Source of the DNA: Humibacter sp049446075
GTDB taxonomy: Bacteria > Actinomycetota > Actinomycetes > Actinomycetales > Microbacteriaceae
Direction of reading: 5' to 3'
DNA length: 64,000 bases
Assembly (NCBI RefSeq): GCF_049446075.1
Contig: NZ_JBMSEB010000001.1
Span: forward strand, 1,240,001-1,304,000
Below, piece by piece: positions 26,325 to 35,454 of this stretch (positions within the stretch are counted from its first letter, which is position 1; each line of letters begins with the position of its first letter). The position numbers and the translations under genes are program-made. The notes beneath the pieces were generated by a model. The model did no database searches. It was not told the DNA's origin and saw only the letters and a program-made list of their open reading frames with translations.

Positions 26325-27950
26325 TCAGCGCAACGGCCCGGTGACACGCTCGACCGCTTCGATCACCTCACCGCCCGAGACGAGCGCGACGGCAGCCTCG
26401 ATCTCGGCGGAGAGCATCCGATCAGGTCCGGGGCCCGCCACGTGCACACGCAGGGCATCTCGCGCAGCGGATGTCGCAGGACCCGGCCGCAGTGGCGCTC
26501 GCAGGTCGAGCGAGCGGGCGGCGGTCATGAGCTCGATGGCCAGCACGCGTGTGAGTCCGTCGACCGCTCTGCGCAACTTGCGGGCGGCGGCCCATCCCAT
26601 CGAGACGTGGTCCTCCTGCATGGCGCTGGACGGGATCGAATCGACGGATGCCGGCGCCGCCAGGCGCTTCAGCTCGCTCACGATTCCCGCTGCGGTGTAC
26701 TGCGCGATCATGAGCCCGGAATCCACACCTGCCCGGTCGGCGAGGAACGCGGGCAGACCCTTGTTGCGCGACACGTCCAGGTGCCGATCGATGCGGCGCT
26801 CTGCGATGCTCGCGGCATCCGCAACCGCGATCGCGAGAAAGTCGAGCACATACGCGACGGGTGCCCCGTGGAAGTTTCCATTGGACACCACGCGGCCGTC
26901 GAGCGTGACCACGGGATTGTCCACGGCGGATGCCAGCTCCCGGTCGGCCACGGCACGAGCGTGGGCGATGGTGTCGCGTCCGGCTCCCGCCACCTGCGGG
27001 CTGCAGCGCAGCGAGTAGGCGTCTTGCACCGTGGGATCCTCCGGGCCGGCGTGGCTCTTCACGATGGGCGAGTCCGCGAGAAGGGCTCGCAGGTTCGCCG
27101 CCGAGTCGGCCTGGCCGGCCTGCGGGCGCAAGGCATGCAGGTCGGCGGCGAACACGGCATCCGTTCCGAGCAGCGCCTCGACGCTCATGGCCGCTGTGAG
27201 GTCGGCGACTTTGTACAGCGCCTCGAGGTCGGTGATGGCGAGCGCCAGCATTCCGAGCATCCCGTCGGTGCCGTTGATGAGCGCGAGGCCCTCCTTCTCG
27301 GCGAGCACGATCGGGCGGATGCCCGCCTCGGCCAGCGCCAGCGCCGCAGGCACGACGTGCCCGGCCGCGTTGCGAACCTCTCCCTCGCCGATGAGCGCGA
27401 GTGCGCAGTGGGCGAGCGGGGCGAGGTCTCCAGAGCAACCGAGCGAGCCGTACTCGCGGACGACCGGTGTGATGCCCGCGTTGAGCACGTCGGCGTACGC
27501 CCGCACCGTCGAGTCGCGCGCGCCCGTGCGCCCGGTCATGAGCGTGCTGAGACGCAGCAGCATGAGGGCGCGCACCACCTCGCGTTCCACCTCTGGGCCG
27601 GAGCCGGCCGAATGCGAGCGGATGAGGCTCAGCTGCAGTTGATCCCGGTCGGCGCGTTCGATGTACGTCGTGGCCAGCGCACCGAAGCCGGTGGAGATGC
27701 CGTAGTGCGGCTCCGGATCGTCGGCGAGCGCGTCGATCACGCGACGAGTCTCGGCTACGGCTGCGACGGCATCCGGGTCGAGCACGACGCGAGCGTCGTG
27801 ACGCGCGACGGCGACGACCTCGGAGATGGACAGCGGGCCGACGCCGACCACGACTTCGGCCGGCACGTGCCGCGCGTCTGCCCGGTGGATCGGCGTGTCG
27901 ACCGATGCGGTCCGCGCGGGCGACGCGCTCTCGGATGCTGTCGTGCTCAT
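26325..27950 (-). CDS. hutH: histidine ammonia-lyase
   Basis: A 541-aa MIO-dependent lyase that deaminates histidine to urocanate, the first hut step. YGISTGFGALATTYI carries the catalytic Tyr region. The cofactor-forming segment reads GSLGCSGDLAPLAHCALAL, so the cyclising tripeptide is Cys-Ser-Gly rather than the textbook Ala-Ser-Gly. QDAYSLRCSPQVAGAGRDT and SNGNFHGAPVAYVLDF are further family motifs. ATG at 27950 is chosen because upstream in-frame sequence covers the divergent promoter. It is divergent from the IclR gene across a perfect 18-bp palindrome. Confidence 0.95.
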   Translation of the reverse strand: MSTTASESASPARTASVDTPIHRADARHVPAEVVVGVGPLSISEVVAVARHDARVVLDPDAVAAVAETRRVIDALADDPEPHYGISTGFGALATTYIERADRDQLQLSLIRSHSAGSGPEVEREVVRALMLLRLSTLMTGRTGARDSTVRAYADVLNAGITPVVREYGSLGCSGDLAPLAHCALALIGEGEVRNAAGHVVPAALALAEAGIRPIVLAEKEGLALINGTDGMLGMLALAITDLEALYKVADLTAAMSVEALLGTDAVFAADLHALRPQAGQADSAANLRALLADSPIVKSHAGPEDPTVQDAYSLRCSPQVAGAGRDTIAHARAVADRELASAVDNPVVTLDGRVVSNGNFHGAPVAYVLDFLAIAVADAASIAERRIDRHLDVSRNKGLPAFLADRAGVDSGLMIAQYTAAGIVSELKRLAAPASVDSIPSSAMQEDHVSMGWAAARKLRRAVDGLTRVLAIELMTAARSLDLRAPLRPGPATSAARDALRVHVAGPGPDRMLSAEIEAAVALVSGGEVIEAVERVTGPLR

Positions 27951-28003
27951 GCTTCCATTGCACGCCGCCACGGCTGAACCGCGCCGCCAGATGAGACTGC
28001 AAG

Positions 28004-28021
28004 CGTCCGGTATACCGGACG
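28004..28021. promoter_or_regulatory. 18-bp perfect palindromic operator in the hutH-iclR intergenic region
   Basis: CGTCCGGTATACCGGACG is fully palindromic. It is placed 53 bases from the hutH start and 30 bases from the iclR start. Its position between divergent genes makes it the likely binding site of the adjacent IclR protein, controlling the hut operon and itself. Confidence 0.75.
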
Positions 28022-28051
28022 AGGGCAGCTCGAACGGCGTACGATGGCGGA

Positions 28052-28846
28052 ATGCCCGGCAAGGCACCGGCCGCAGACGCGACGTTGCGCATCCTGCGGC
28101 TCATGAGCGAACAGCGCGGACCCGTCGCCGCTGCGACCATAGCCCGTACCCTGTCGCTGCCGCGCTCCACGGTCTACCAGTTGCTGGCCACGCTGAGCGA
28201 GCACGGGTTTGTGATCCCGATCCCGGAGCTGAAGAAGTACGGGCTCGGAGTCGCCGCGTTCGAGCTCTCCAGCGGATTCAACAGGCAGCAACCGCTCACC
28301 CGGGTCGGCGCCCCCGTGCTCGCCCGCCTCGTCGACGAGACCGGGCTCAGCGGACACCTCACGGTGCTGCTCGGCCGTGATGTGGTCTACCTCGCCGAGG
28401 AGCGGGCCCCGCACGGCCCATACCTCGTGACGGATGTCGGCGTGCGGCTTCCCGCCCACCTCACTGCTTCGGGGTTGGCGATGCTCGCCGACCTGCCCGC
28501 CGCGCAGGTGCGAGCGCTTTACCCGGATCGCGGGTCGTTCACCACGCGCACCGGCACGGGAATCGCCACCTACCGAGATCTCAGCTCGGAGCTTCGGGCG
28601 ATCCGCGAGCGCGGCTACGCCCTGGAGGACTCATCGGTGACGGAGGGCCTGCGCTCGGTCGCGGTCGCGGTCCCGGACCACGTCGGCTGGCCAGCTGCCT
28701 CGGTTGCGGTCACTTTCCCCGCGGATCGCGACATCGACCTGAACGCCACGGCCGCCCGCATCGCCCGCGCTGCCGCGGAGCTCGGCAGACGCATCGGCGG
28801 AGGGGCTGCGAGCCCGCCGCGTTCCCAGGGCACCACCGCAGGTTGA
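28052..28846 (+). CDS. IclR-family regulator, probable hut regulator
   Basis: A 264-aa protein. The winged helix-turn-helix (ATLRILRLMSEQRGPVAAAT and LPRSTVYQLLATLSEHGFV, residues 10-50) is followed by the IclR effector domain (LSGHLTVLLGRDVVYLAEER, LTASGLAMLADLP, GYALEDSSVTEGLRSVAVAV). It is divergent from hutH with a shared palindrome. Actinobacterial hut operons are often controlled by an IclR-type regulator next to hutH, so a urocanate- or histidine-responsive role is inferred. Its stop codon lies inside a dispersed inverted-repeat element, so the last few residues may have been altered by that element. Confidence 0.88.
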   Translation: MPGKAPAADATLRILRLMSEQRGPVAAATIARTLSLPRSTVYQLLATLSEHGFVIPIPELKKYGLGVAAFELSSGFNRQQPLTRVGAPVLARLVDETGLSGHLTVLLGRDVVYLAEERAPHGPYLVTDVGVRLPAHLTASGLAMLADLPAAQVRALYPDRGSFTTRTGTGIATYRDLSSELRAIRERGYALEDSSVTEGLRSVAVAVPDHVGWPAASVAVTFPADRDIDLNATAARIARAAAELGRRIGGGAASPPRSQGTTAG

Positions 28847-28928
28847 GTAGCGCCGCGCAGCGACGCGTATCGAAACCACGGGAACCCAGCCGGGTTTCGA
28901 TACGCCCGCCACAGCGGGCTACTCAACC
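28841..28928. repeat. REP-like inverted repeat element
   Basis: The 88-base element is bounded by GGTTGAGTAG and its exact complement CTACTCAACC. Internal complementary CGTATCGAAACC and GGGTTTCGATACG segments surround a short loop. Such GAGTAG...CGTATCGAAACC palindromes recur widely in Microbacteriaceae intergenic regions. This copy supplies the stop codon of the IclR gene and may also act as a terminator against hutG read-through. Confidence 0.75.
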
Positions 28929-28962
28929 CTCGGTACGGGTGAACGACGCAAAGTTGCGCCGT

Positions 28963-29883
28963 TCAAGCCCCGGAGCGGGCGGCGTAGCCCGCGATCGCCT
29001 CCAGCACCACGAGTGCCGCAAGCCGCACGGTGCGGCCGTCGGCGGCATCCCTTGTGGCGTCGACCTCCGCGATGTCGAGGGACGTCACGCGCGGATCGCG
29101 CGCGAGGAGTCGCACCGTGCGTCTCAACTGATACGCGGACAGACCGCCGGGAATCGATGCAGGACAGGCGGGCGCTACCGAGCGGTCGCAGGCATCCACG
29201 TCCACATCCACGTGGATGGGACCCCCGGATGCCCCGGCCGTCTCGAGCGCGTCGGTCACGATCGCTTCGATGGGCCGCTCCTCGAACTCGTCGCGTCTCA
29301 CGATCCGGATGCCCGCATCGCGCGCCCTCGTGTCGTAGAACTCCGAGTTCGCGAAGTCCGCGATGCCGAGCTGAACCGCTCGGTGACCGTCGAGCCCTGC
29401 CTCGAGGAGCCGACGCACCGGGGACCCGTTCGAAACACCGTCACGCAAATCGTGGTGAGCGTCGATGGTGATGAGTCCGGCGTCGGCGACCAGGTTCTCT
29501 GCGCCGCTGCTCCAGGCGCCGAGCGCGACGCTGTACGTCAACGCGTTGTCGCCGCCAAGTGCGATCACGAGCGAGCTGCGGGCGGATGCCCGGCGCACGG
29601 CATCGGTCGCGTCCGCCTCGCCGTCGCCGTCAGGTTCGGCAACATCGCCGAAGTCCGCAACGGACGGCCATGGCGCATCCGCCGCGAACGTTCCGTAGCG
29701 CTGGATCGCGCTGCGCACCGCGGCCGGCGTGGCGTGCGCGCCCGTGGCCGACAACGAGGTGCGCCAGGTGGGAACCCCGATGATGCCGACGTCGACCGGC
29801 TCGGATGCCCCGAGCGCGTCGGCGGACGGCCACCGTCCTGCTCGTGGCCAGCGGGCATCCTCGAACAAGTTGGTCTCGGTCAT
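28963..29883 (-). CDS. hutG: ureohydrolase family, probable formimidoylglutamase
   Basis: A 306-aa arginase/agmatinase-fold enzyme with the binuclear Mn signatures GGDN (about residue 110), IDAHHDLRDG and VDVDVDACDRSVAPACP. It most likely converts N-formiminoglutamate to glutamate plus formamide, the last step of histidine utilisation. That specificity is inferred from its place beside hutH, hutU and hutI; arginase-fold proteins are otherwise hard to tell apart. It is followed on the same strand by an M24 peptidase-like gene. The divergent promoter of the IclR gene lies on the other side of the REP-like element. Confidence 0.82.
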   Translation of the reverse strand: MTETNLFEDARWPRAGRWPSADALGASEPVDVGIIGVPTWRTSLSATGAHATPAAVRSAIQRYGTFAADAPWPSVADFGDVAEPDGDGEADATDAVRRASARSSLVIALGGDNALTYSVALGAWSSGAENLVADAGLITIDAHHDLRDGVSNGSPVRRLLEAGLDGHRAVQLGIADFANSEFYDTRARDAGIRIVRRDEFEERPIEAIVTDALETAGASGGPIHVDVDVDACDRSVAPACPASIPGGLSAYQLRRTVRLLARDPRVTSLDIAEVDATRDAADGRTVRLAALVVLEAIAGYAARSGA

Positions 29884-29916
29884 GCTGCCACGTTAGATGC
29901 CGCTGACGGCAACCGC

Positions 29917-31032
29917 TCAGAGCACCTCGAGCCCGTGCGGCCGCACGTTCAGCGGCTCGACGCCGTCATCGGTGACCACGACGATGTCTTCGATGCGCGC
30001 ACCCCATTCCCCTGGGAAGTAGACGCCCGGTTCGACGCTGAATGCCATTCCGGGCTCCAGCAGGAGTTCGTTGCCCGCGACGATGTACGGCTCCTCGTGC
30101 ACGGAAAGCCCGATCCCGTGCCCCGTTCGGTGAATGAACCGGTCGGCGATGCCGGCATCCTGCAGTACTGCGCGTGCGGCGGCATCCACGCTCTCGGCCG
30201 TCGCGCCGGGGCGCACGGCGTCGACGGCAGCCTGCTGGGCGCGCTCGAGGGCTGAGTAGGCATCCCGGATGCCCGCAGTAACCTCGCCCGTTGCATACGT
30301 TCGCGTGCTGTCGGAGTTGTAGCCCGATTCCACCGGCCCGCCGATGTCGACGACCACGGTCTCGCCCTCGCCGATCACGCGGTCGGACACCTCGTGGTGC
30401 GGGTCGGCTCCGTTCGGCCCCGACCCGACGATCACGAAGTCGGCGGCCGCATGGCCCTCCGCGACGATGGCCGCGGCGATGTCGGCAGCCACCTCACGCT
30501 CGGTGCGTCCCGGCAGCAGCCACTCCCCCATGCGGGCGTGCACGCGGTCGATGGCCGCGCCAGCCTCGCGCAATGCCGCGAGCTCGATGGCGTCCTTGAC
30601 CATGCGCAGTCGCCGCAGGACGGGTGTCGCGAGCTCGGGCGAGGCATCCGCGACGACTCCCAACGGCACGGTGTGGAGAGCCGGGGTCGCCTCGCTTACC
30701 CCGAGACGCCGCACCACGCCGAGGCCGCGCAGAGCGAGGGCGTACGGATCCTCGCCGTCGACCCATTCGCGCACCTCGAGGTCTAGCTCGGACAGGGCAG
30801 ACGCGCGCAGCCCGGCCAACTCCATGCGCGGTGCGACGACGTAAGGCTCTTCGTGCGCCGGCACGACGAGCGCCGTGAGCCGCTCGAACGTGCTCGCGCG
30901 TGAGCCGACGAGGTACTGCAGATCGGACCCTGGCGTGACGATCACGGCATCGAGCCCCGCCTCGGCGACGAGCGCTGAGGCACGGCCCAGCCGTGATGCG
31001 TAGACGGAAGCGGCGAATCGTTGCTCGGCCAT
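29917..31032 (-). CDS. M24-family metallopeptidase (Xaa-Pro aminopeptidase-like)
   Basis: A 371-aa pita-bread-fold enzyme. Residues 1-130 form a creatinase-type N-terminal domain (VTPGSDLQYLVGSRA). The C-terminal catalytic domain has the five metal ligands in context: VVVDIGGPVESGYNSDSTRT (two Asp), HRTGHGIGLSVHEEPY (His), FSVEPGVYFPG (Glu) and GARIEDIVVVTDDG (Glu). It probably removes N-terminal residues before proline or hydrolyses a related amide in the cytoplasm. It is 33 bases upstream of hutG on the same strand, so co-transcription with hutG is likely. Its role in histidine or peptide use is only inferred. Confidence 0.88.
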   Translation of the reverse strand: MAEQRFAASVYASRLGRASALVAEAGLDAVIVTPGSDLQYLVGSRASTFERLTALVVPAHEEPYVVAPRMELAGLRASALSELDLEVREWVDGEDPYALALRGLGVVRRLGVSEATPALHTVPLGVVADASPELATPVLRRLRMVKDAIELAALREAGAAIDRVHARMGEWLLPGRTEREVAADIAAAIVAEGHAAADFVIVGSGPNGADPHHEVSDRVIGEGETVVVDIGGPVESGYNSDSTRTYATGEVTAGIRDAYSALERAQQAAVDAVRPGATAESVDAAARAVLQDAGIADRFIHRTGHGIGLSVHEEPYIVAGNELLLEPGMAFSVEPGVYFPGEWGARIEDIVVVTDDGVEPLNVRPHGLEVL

Positions 31033-31154
31033 GATTCGAGCCTAGGGCGCGGCCGTTGCCCGCGTCGCTCGACCGCCCTCAAAGCGGATGGATCACGCCC
31101 ACGTCGATCGAGAATGCCCCGCCGCTCGAGAACGCCCCCGTCGATCGAGCACAT

Positions 31155-32015
31155 TCAGGCGAGCGCGATGACCACGACGGAGGCCGCCGACAGCACCAGG
31201 CCTACGCGTTGCGGCCAGTTCCATCGCTCGCGCAGCAACAACCGCGCGAGAAGCACGGTCACCGCCGGGTACATCGAGGTCAGGACGGCGATGATGACGA
31301 GCTCGCCGAATCCCGTGGCGGCGAGATAGCTGAACGCGGCGAGTCCGCCGAGCAGCCCCGCGACGACGGGCAGGCGCAGCGCCGGCAGCAGCGGGATGCC
31401 GCGCGCAGACATCCCTCCTGAGCGAGCGGTCGCGAAGACGAACGGCACGATTCCAAGGCACGCCACCAGTTGGCCGGTCGCGACAGGCCACACACCCGAG
31501 GACCCGCCCGCCCGCTCCAACGCGATGAACAGCAGCGCGAACGACGCGCCGGCGAGCGCGCCGTAGATCGCGCCGCCCGACCGCGCCCCGCTCGAGCCGA
31601 GCGTTCGCGCGCCAGTCCACGACACCAGCGCGACGGCGAGCACCGCGGCGATCACCCCGCCGAGTCCGACCCACGTCAGACGGTTGCCGATCGCGACGCC
31701 GACGACGGCGGGGATGACGACGGTGAGCACACCAGACACGGTGGCGACGATGCTCATCGACCCGACGGCGAAGCCCTGATAGAGCGCCAGTGTGCCAAGC
31801 GCACTGCCGACGCCGCTGAGGGCGCCCCAGAACAGCACTTGCGGTCCAGGCGTGTCGCCGTGAACGAACACGAGAACGAGCAGCGCGAACACCAGCTCGG
31901 TGAGGAGCGTCGCAGCGGTGACGAGCATCACCGGCATACGACGACTGGCTATGCCGGCGACGAAGTCGGACGCGCCATATGCCAGGGCCGCGATCAGACC
32001 GAGTACGGCGCCCAC
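31155..32015 (-). CDS. EamA/DMT-superfamily transporter
   Basis: A 286-aa integral membrane protein with about ten hydrophobic segments arranged as two EamA repeats (GAVLGLIAALAYGASDFVAG at the start, SGGAIYGALAGASFALLFIA at the start of the second half). The late SMYPAVTVLLARLLLRERWN segment is the typical EamA repeat ending. DMT transporters export or import metabolites and drugs; the substrate is unknown. It is transcribed alone, away from the GT87-like gene, with a 250-base spacer on its 5' side. Confidence 0.85.
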   Translation of the reverse strand: MGAVLGLIAALAYGASDFVAGIASRRMPVMLVTAATLLTELVFALLVLVFVHGDTPGPQVLFWGALSGVGSALGTLALYQGFAVGSMSIVATVSGVLTVVIPAVVGVAIGNRLTWVGLGGVIAAVLAVALVSWTGARTLGSSGARSGGAIYGALAGASFALLFIALERAGGSSGVWPVATGQLVACLGIVPFVFATARSGGMSARGIPLLPALRLPVVAGLLGGLAAFSYLAATGFGELVIIAVLTSMYPAVTVLLARLLLRERWNWPQRVGLVLSAASVVVIALA

Positions 32016-32264
32016 CGGATCTCCTTGCGCATGTGCCTACGCTACGCAACGGGCGGGCGTCCTGAGGAGTGGTCTCGGGCATCCAGACACTCGCCGGGCG
32101 GACGTGAAGACCCTCACAGGCGCCGACGACGACGCGCTGGCGCGCCGTTCCGCCGGTTCCAGCGGGGAACGACGGCGGCGCCTCACGCCTGGTCCGTCAC
32201 CAGCCGTCGTCACGACTCGAGACATGCAGGATGCCGTTACCCGCGGTGCCTAACCTCCGTAGAC

Positions 32265-33575
32265 ATGGGGGTGCTCACCATCGCATCGGTATCGGACGAT
32301 CGGGGCAGGGCGGAACGGATGCGCGCCTGGATCGCCGGCGCCCGTGCGTCTCGCCTCTGGCTGTGGCTCGCGTTCGCGTTCGTGCACGTCGTGTTGGCCG
32401 CGATGGTGCTGTCGTTCCGCGGCTACTACCTCGGCGACGTCCGCAGCGTCTACCTTCCGTGGGCGCACCATGCGTTCACGGGCCACCCGCTCGTCGGCAT
32501 CGACCTACCGTGGGTCTACCCCATTGCGGCGCTCGTGCCCCTGCTTGCACCCATGCTGTTCGGGGTGCACGGCTACGGCATTGCCTGGGTGGCCATGGTG
32601 ACGGCTCTCGACGCCGCCGCGATCGCGGTGCTGACGAGGCGGAACATCCGACGCCGCTGGACGGCCGCATGGTGGTGGCTGGCGTTCATGTTGCTGCTCG
32701 GGCCCATCGCGCTGGTGCGTCTGGACAGCGTCTCTGTGCCCATCGCGATCATCGCGCTGGTGTGGCTGAGCACGAGGCCGCGCGTCGCGGTCGCACTGCT
32801 CACGATCGCCACCTGGATCAAGGTGTGGCCCGTCGCCCTCCTGACGTCGCTGCTTCTGGATGCGCGGCACCGGCTCCGCACCGTCGCGATCGCCCTGATC
32901 ACCAGTTGCGCCATCGTCATCGTGCCGTTGTCGCTCGGTGCCGGGCGCTACCTGTTCAGCTTCATCGGAACGCAGGACGCGCGGGGCCTCCAGATCGAAT
33001 CGCCCGTTGCGACCGGATGGCTGTGGCTGGCGGCTCTGCACGTGCGTCCGTCGCATGTCTTCTACAGCCGAGCGCTCAAGACGTACGAGGTGGCCGGGCC
33101 AGGAAGCGCGATAGCTGTGCAGCTCATGACACCCCTGCTCGTCATCGCCCTGGTCACCGTGTTCGCGCTCGGCCTGCTGGCCGCCATGCGGCACGACGAC
33201 AAGGCGCTGCCCGCGCTCATGCTCGCGATGGTGATCGCGCTCATGCTGTTCGACAAGGTGCTCTCGCCGCAGTACATCACGTGGCTTGCCGCACCCGTCG
33301 TCTACGGCCTCGTACGTCAGCCCAGACGGTTCCGATTCCCCGCACTCGTCGCCCTCGGCGTCGCAGCGCTCACTCAGGCGTTCTACCCGTGGATCTACCC
33401 GCTCGTCATCCAGGGAGCCCCCATCGCTCTGACACTTCTCGCAGCACGCAACCTCGCGCTGTGCGTGCTGTTCGCATGGGCGATCGTGCGGCTGTGGCGC
33501 GGACGCGTGCGCGTCAAGGATGCCTCTGCGCAGCGCCCCTCCGTCGGCGCCGTGCAATCCGCCTCGGCGTCCTGA
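32265..33575 (+). CDS. multi-pass membrane protein, GT87/DUF2029-like
   Basis: A 436-aa protein with about ten membrane segments. After TM1 (LWLAFAFVHVVLAAMVLSF) comes the extracytoplasmic stretch GYYLGDVRSVYLPWAHHAF, reminiscent of the conserved acidic loop of GT-C polyprenol-phosphate-mannose-dependent mannosyltransferases. AVALLTIATWIKVWPVALL and FDKVLSPQYITWLAAPVVYG match the DUF2029/GT87 style. A role in cell-envelope glycosylation is plausible. Sequence conservation in this class is low and activity is not proven. The ATG has TAACCT about 12 bases upstream, possibly a -10 box of a short-leader transcript. It is convergent with the nitronate monooxygenase gene. Confidence 0.75.
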   Translation: MGVLTIASVSDDRGRAERMRAWIAGARASRLWLWLAFAFVHVVLAAMVLSFRGYYLGDVRSVYLPWAHHAFTGHPLVGIDLPWVYPIAALVPLLAPMLFGVHGYGIAWVAMVTALDAAAIAVLTRRNIRRRWTAAWWWLAFMLLLGPIALVRLDSVSVPIAIIALVWLSTRPRVAVALLTIATWIKVWPVALLTSLLLDARHRLRTVAIALITSCAIVIVPLSLGAGRYLFSFIGTQDARGLQIESPVATGWLWLAALHVRPSHVFYSRALKTYEVAGPGSAIAVQLMTPLLVIALVTVFALGLLAAMRHDDKALPALMLAMVIALMLFDKVLSPQYITWLAAPVVYGLVRQPRRFRFPALVALGVAALTQAFYPWIYPLVIQGAPIALTLLAARNLALCVLFAWAIVRLWRGRVRVKDASAQRPSVGAVQSASAS

Positions 33576-33602
33576 TCCGACCAAGCGGCCGGCCGCGCCG
33601 GC

Positions 33603-34649
33603 TCAATCGCTTGGCAGCCCCGCCGACAGCTCAGCGAAGACAGCGTCGGCCGTGTCTCTGGTCGCAAGACGGCTGGCCTGCCCAAGCCACAGCGACTGCA
33701 GTTCGCCGTTGCCCTGCTGCCCTGCGGCAGCGCGGAACCGCCCGGTGAGCCAGTTCTGGGCGGGGAACGGCGCGATGGCATCCGCCGCCTCGATCGTGCT
33801 CACCGCACGATTCCTGGCGCCGCGGGCAAGCCTGGCGCTCATCGCCCTCGTCAACACGGATGCGTGCGCCGGCGTCTCTTCCATCGCCGCACGATGCGCG
33901 TCGCTCGCCGCGGACTCCCTCGTGCGAAGGAAGGATGTTCCCACCTGCACGCCCTCGGCTCCCAGCGCGAATGCCGCAGCAACTCCTCGCCGGTCCGCGA
34001 TGCCGCCGGCGGCGATCACCGGAAGGTCGACGACGTCCCGCACCTGCGGAATCAGCGCGAACAGTCCCACCAGCGAACGCTCCGCGGCATCGAGGAACGA
34101 CACCTTGTGTCCCGCGGCCTCGGCGCCCGTCGCGACCACGGCATCGACGCCACCCGTTTGAAGCGCAGCTGCCTCATCCACCGTGGTGGCCGAGCCGATC
34201 ACGGCGATGCCGCGCTCATGCGCCGCCTCGACCACGTCTTCGGAGGGAACGCCGAACACGAAGCTCAGGGCGGCGGGGCGCGCATCGAGTGCGGCCTGCA
34301 ACTGTTCCTGGAAGGGCGGCAGATAGCTTTCGGGCCGGGCGGGAAGCTCGAGCCCGACCTCCTCGAACAGCGGCCTCATCGCCTCGGCGGCACGCGCGAA
34401 CTCCTCGGCCTCCGGCTCGCGTTCGGTGCCTGTTGGCAGCCAGAGGTTCAACGCGAACGGGCGCTCGGTCGCCTCACATAACTCGTCGGCCGTGCGCCGG
34501 ATGCGATCAGCGTCGTATCCGTAGAGCCCGTACGAACCCAGGCCGCCGAGCTCGCTCACGCGCGCCGTGAGTTCGACGGACGACATGCCGCCGAACGGCG
34601 CAAGCACGATGGGCTGCTCGATGCCGAGCAGACGGGTCAACCGATTCAT
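33603..34649 (-). CDS. nitronate monooxygenase (2-nitropropane dioxygenase family)
   Basis: A 348-aa FMN-dependent TIM-barrel enzyme. PIVLAPFGGMSSVELTARVSELGGLGSYG at the N-terminus is the flavin-binding start of the family. GAEAAGHK (phosphate/substrate region) and PVIAAGGIADRRGVAAAFALGAEGVQVGTSFL form the standard FMN phosphate-binding ending. It oxidises alkyl nitronates such as propionate 3-nitronate, a plant toxin. GGAGGAGAG precedes the ATG, fixing the start over an in-frame codon 27 bases upstream. It lies 64 bases downstream of the RraA-type gene on the same strand and may be part of that transcript. Confidence 0.9.
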   Translation of the reverse strand: MNRLTRLLGIEQPIVLAPFGGMSSVELTARVSELGGLGSYGLYGYDADRIRRTADELCEATERPFALNLWLPTGTEREPEAEEFARAAEAMRPLFEEVGLELPARPESYLPPFQEQLQAALDARPAALSFVFGVPSEDVVEAAHERGIAVIGSATTVDEAAALQTGGVDAVVATGAEAAGHKVSFLDAAERSLVGLFALIPQVRDVVDLPVIAAGGIADRRGVAAAFALGAEGVQVGTSFLRTRESAASDAHRAAMEETPAHASVLTRAMSARLARGARNRAVSTIEAADAIAPFPAQNWLTGRFRAAAGQQGNGELQSLWLGQASRLATRDTADAVFAELSAGLPSD

Positions 34650-34713
34650 GGCACTCTCCTCCTCCGGTACCAGCAAGCTACTTCGCCCGCCGCCGAGCTG
34701 CGGCCGGGCCGAG

Positions 34714-35454
34714 CTACTCGCGCTGGTCGCTCTCGTATCGAGCGAGCCACCGCTCGTTCATCGGGAAGAGCCCGTCGATGCTCTCACCCTCGGCGACGCG
34801 GTCGGCGATCCACGCATCCCGCTTCTCTTGTTCGGCAGCCTGCGCCGCCACCTCCTGCGCGAGCTGCCGCGGAACCACGATCACGCCGTCCCCGTCGCCC
34901 ACGATCACGTCACCAGGGCGCACCGCCGCTCCCCCGCACGTGACGACGACATCCGATTCCCACGGCACGTGCCTGCGCCCGAGCACCGATGGGTGTGCAC
35001 CGACGGCGAAGGTGGGGATGTCGAACGACGATACTTGCTCGGCGTCGCGCACGCCGCCGTCGGTGACGATGCCCGCGGCGCCGCGCGTCTGCGCCCTCAG
35101 CGCGAGCACGTCGCCCACCGTTCCGGTTCCGCGTTCGCCTCGCGCCTCGATGACGATCACCTCGCCGGCTTCGACCGTGTCGAACACGCGCTTCTGCGCG
35201 TTGTAGCCCCCGCCGTGCTCGGCGAAGAGATCGGGCCGGAAGGCGATGAACCGCAGCGTGCGCGCCACGCCGACCAGGTGAACGCCCGACCGCAGCGGGC
35301 GCGCGCCCTCGATGAAGACATCCGGGTATCCGCGGGCGCGCAGCACAGCACTCAGCGTGGCCGTGGCCACCCCGTCGAGCGTCGCACGCAACTCGGCAGG
35401 CAGAGGCTCGACGCCCGCCGGACGATCACGCTCTGGAGGAGTTTGGGCGATCAT
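34714..35454 (-). CDS. RraA-type aldolase (4-hydroxy-4-methyl-2-oxoglutarate aldolase/oxaloacetate decarboxylase family)
   Basis: A 246-aa protein of the RraA/HMG-aldolase fold. Family landmarks are GDVLALRAQTRGAAGIVTDG followed by GVRDAEQ (the Gly-rich pyruvate/Mg site with Arg-Asp), and PGDVIVGDGDGVIVVPRQLA. Such enzymes cleave 4-hydroxy-2-oxo acids to pyruvate or decarboxylate oxaloacetate. Its start overlaps the stop of the HpaI-type gene by ATGA, so the three-gene unit hydratase-HpaI-RraA is tightly coupled. It could be a second aldolase for branched products or a decarboxylase for the pathway end product. True RNase E regulation is unlikely here. Confidence 0.85.
   Translation of the reverse strand: MIAQTPPERDRPAGVEPLPAELRATLDGVATATLSAVLRARGYPDVFIEGARPLRSGVHLVGVARTLRFIAFRPDLFAEHGGGYNAQKRVFDTVEAGEVIVIEARGERGTGTVGDVLALRAQTRGAAGIVTDGGVRDAEQVSSFDIPTFAVGAHPSVLGRRHVPWESDVVVTCGGAAVRPGDVIVGDGDGVIVVPRQLAQEVAAQAAEQEKRDAWIADRVAEGESIDGLFPMNERWLARYESDQRE

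Noticed and set aside
31470..32264. N-terminal extension of the GT87-like protein
   Set aside because: Antisense shadow of the EamA transporter and its promoter. The membrane protein starts at 32265.
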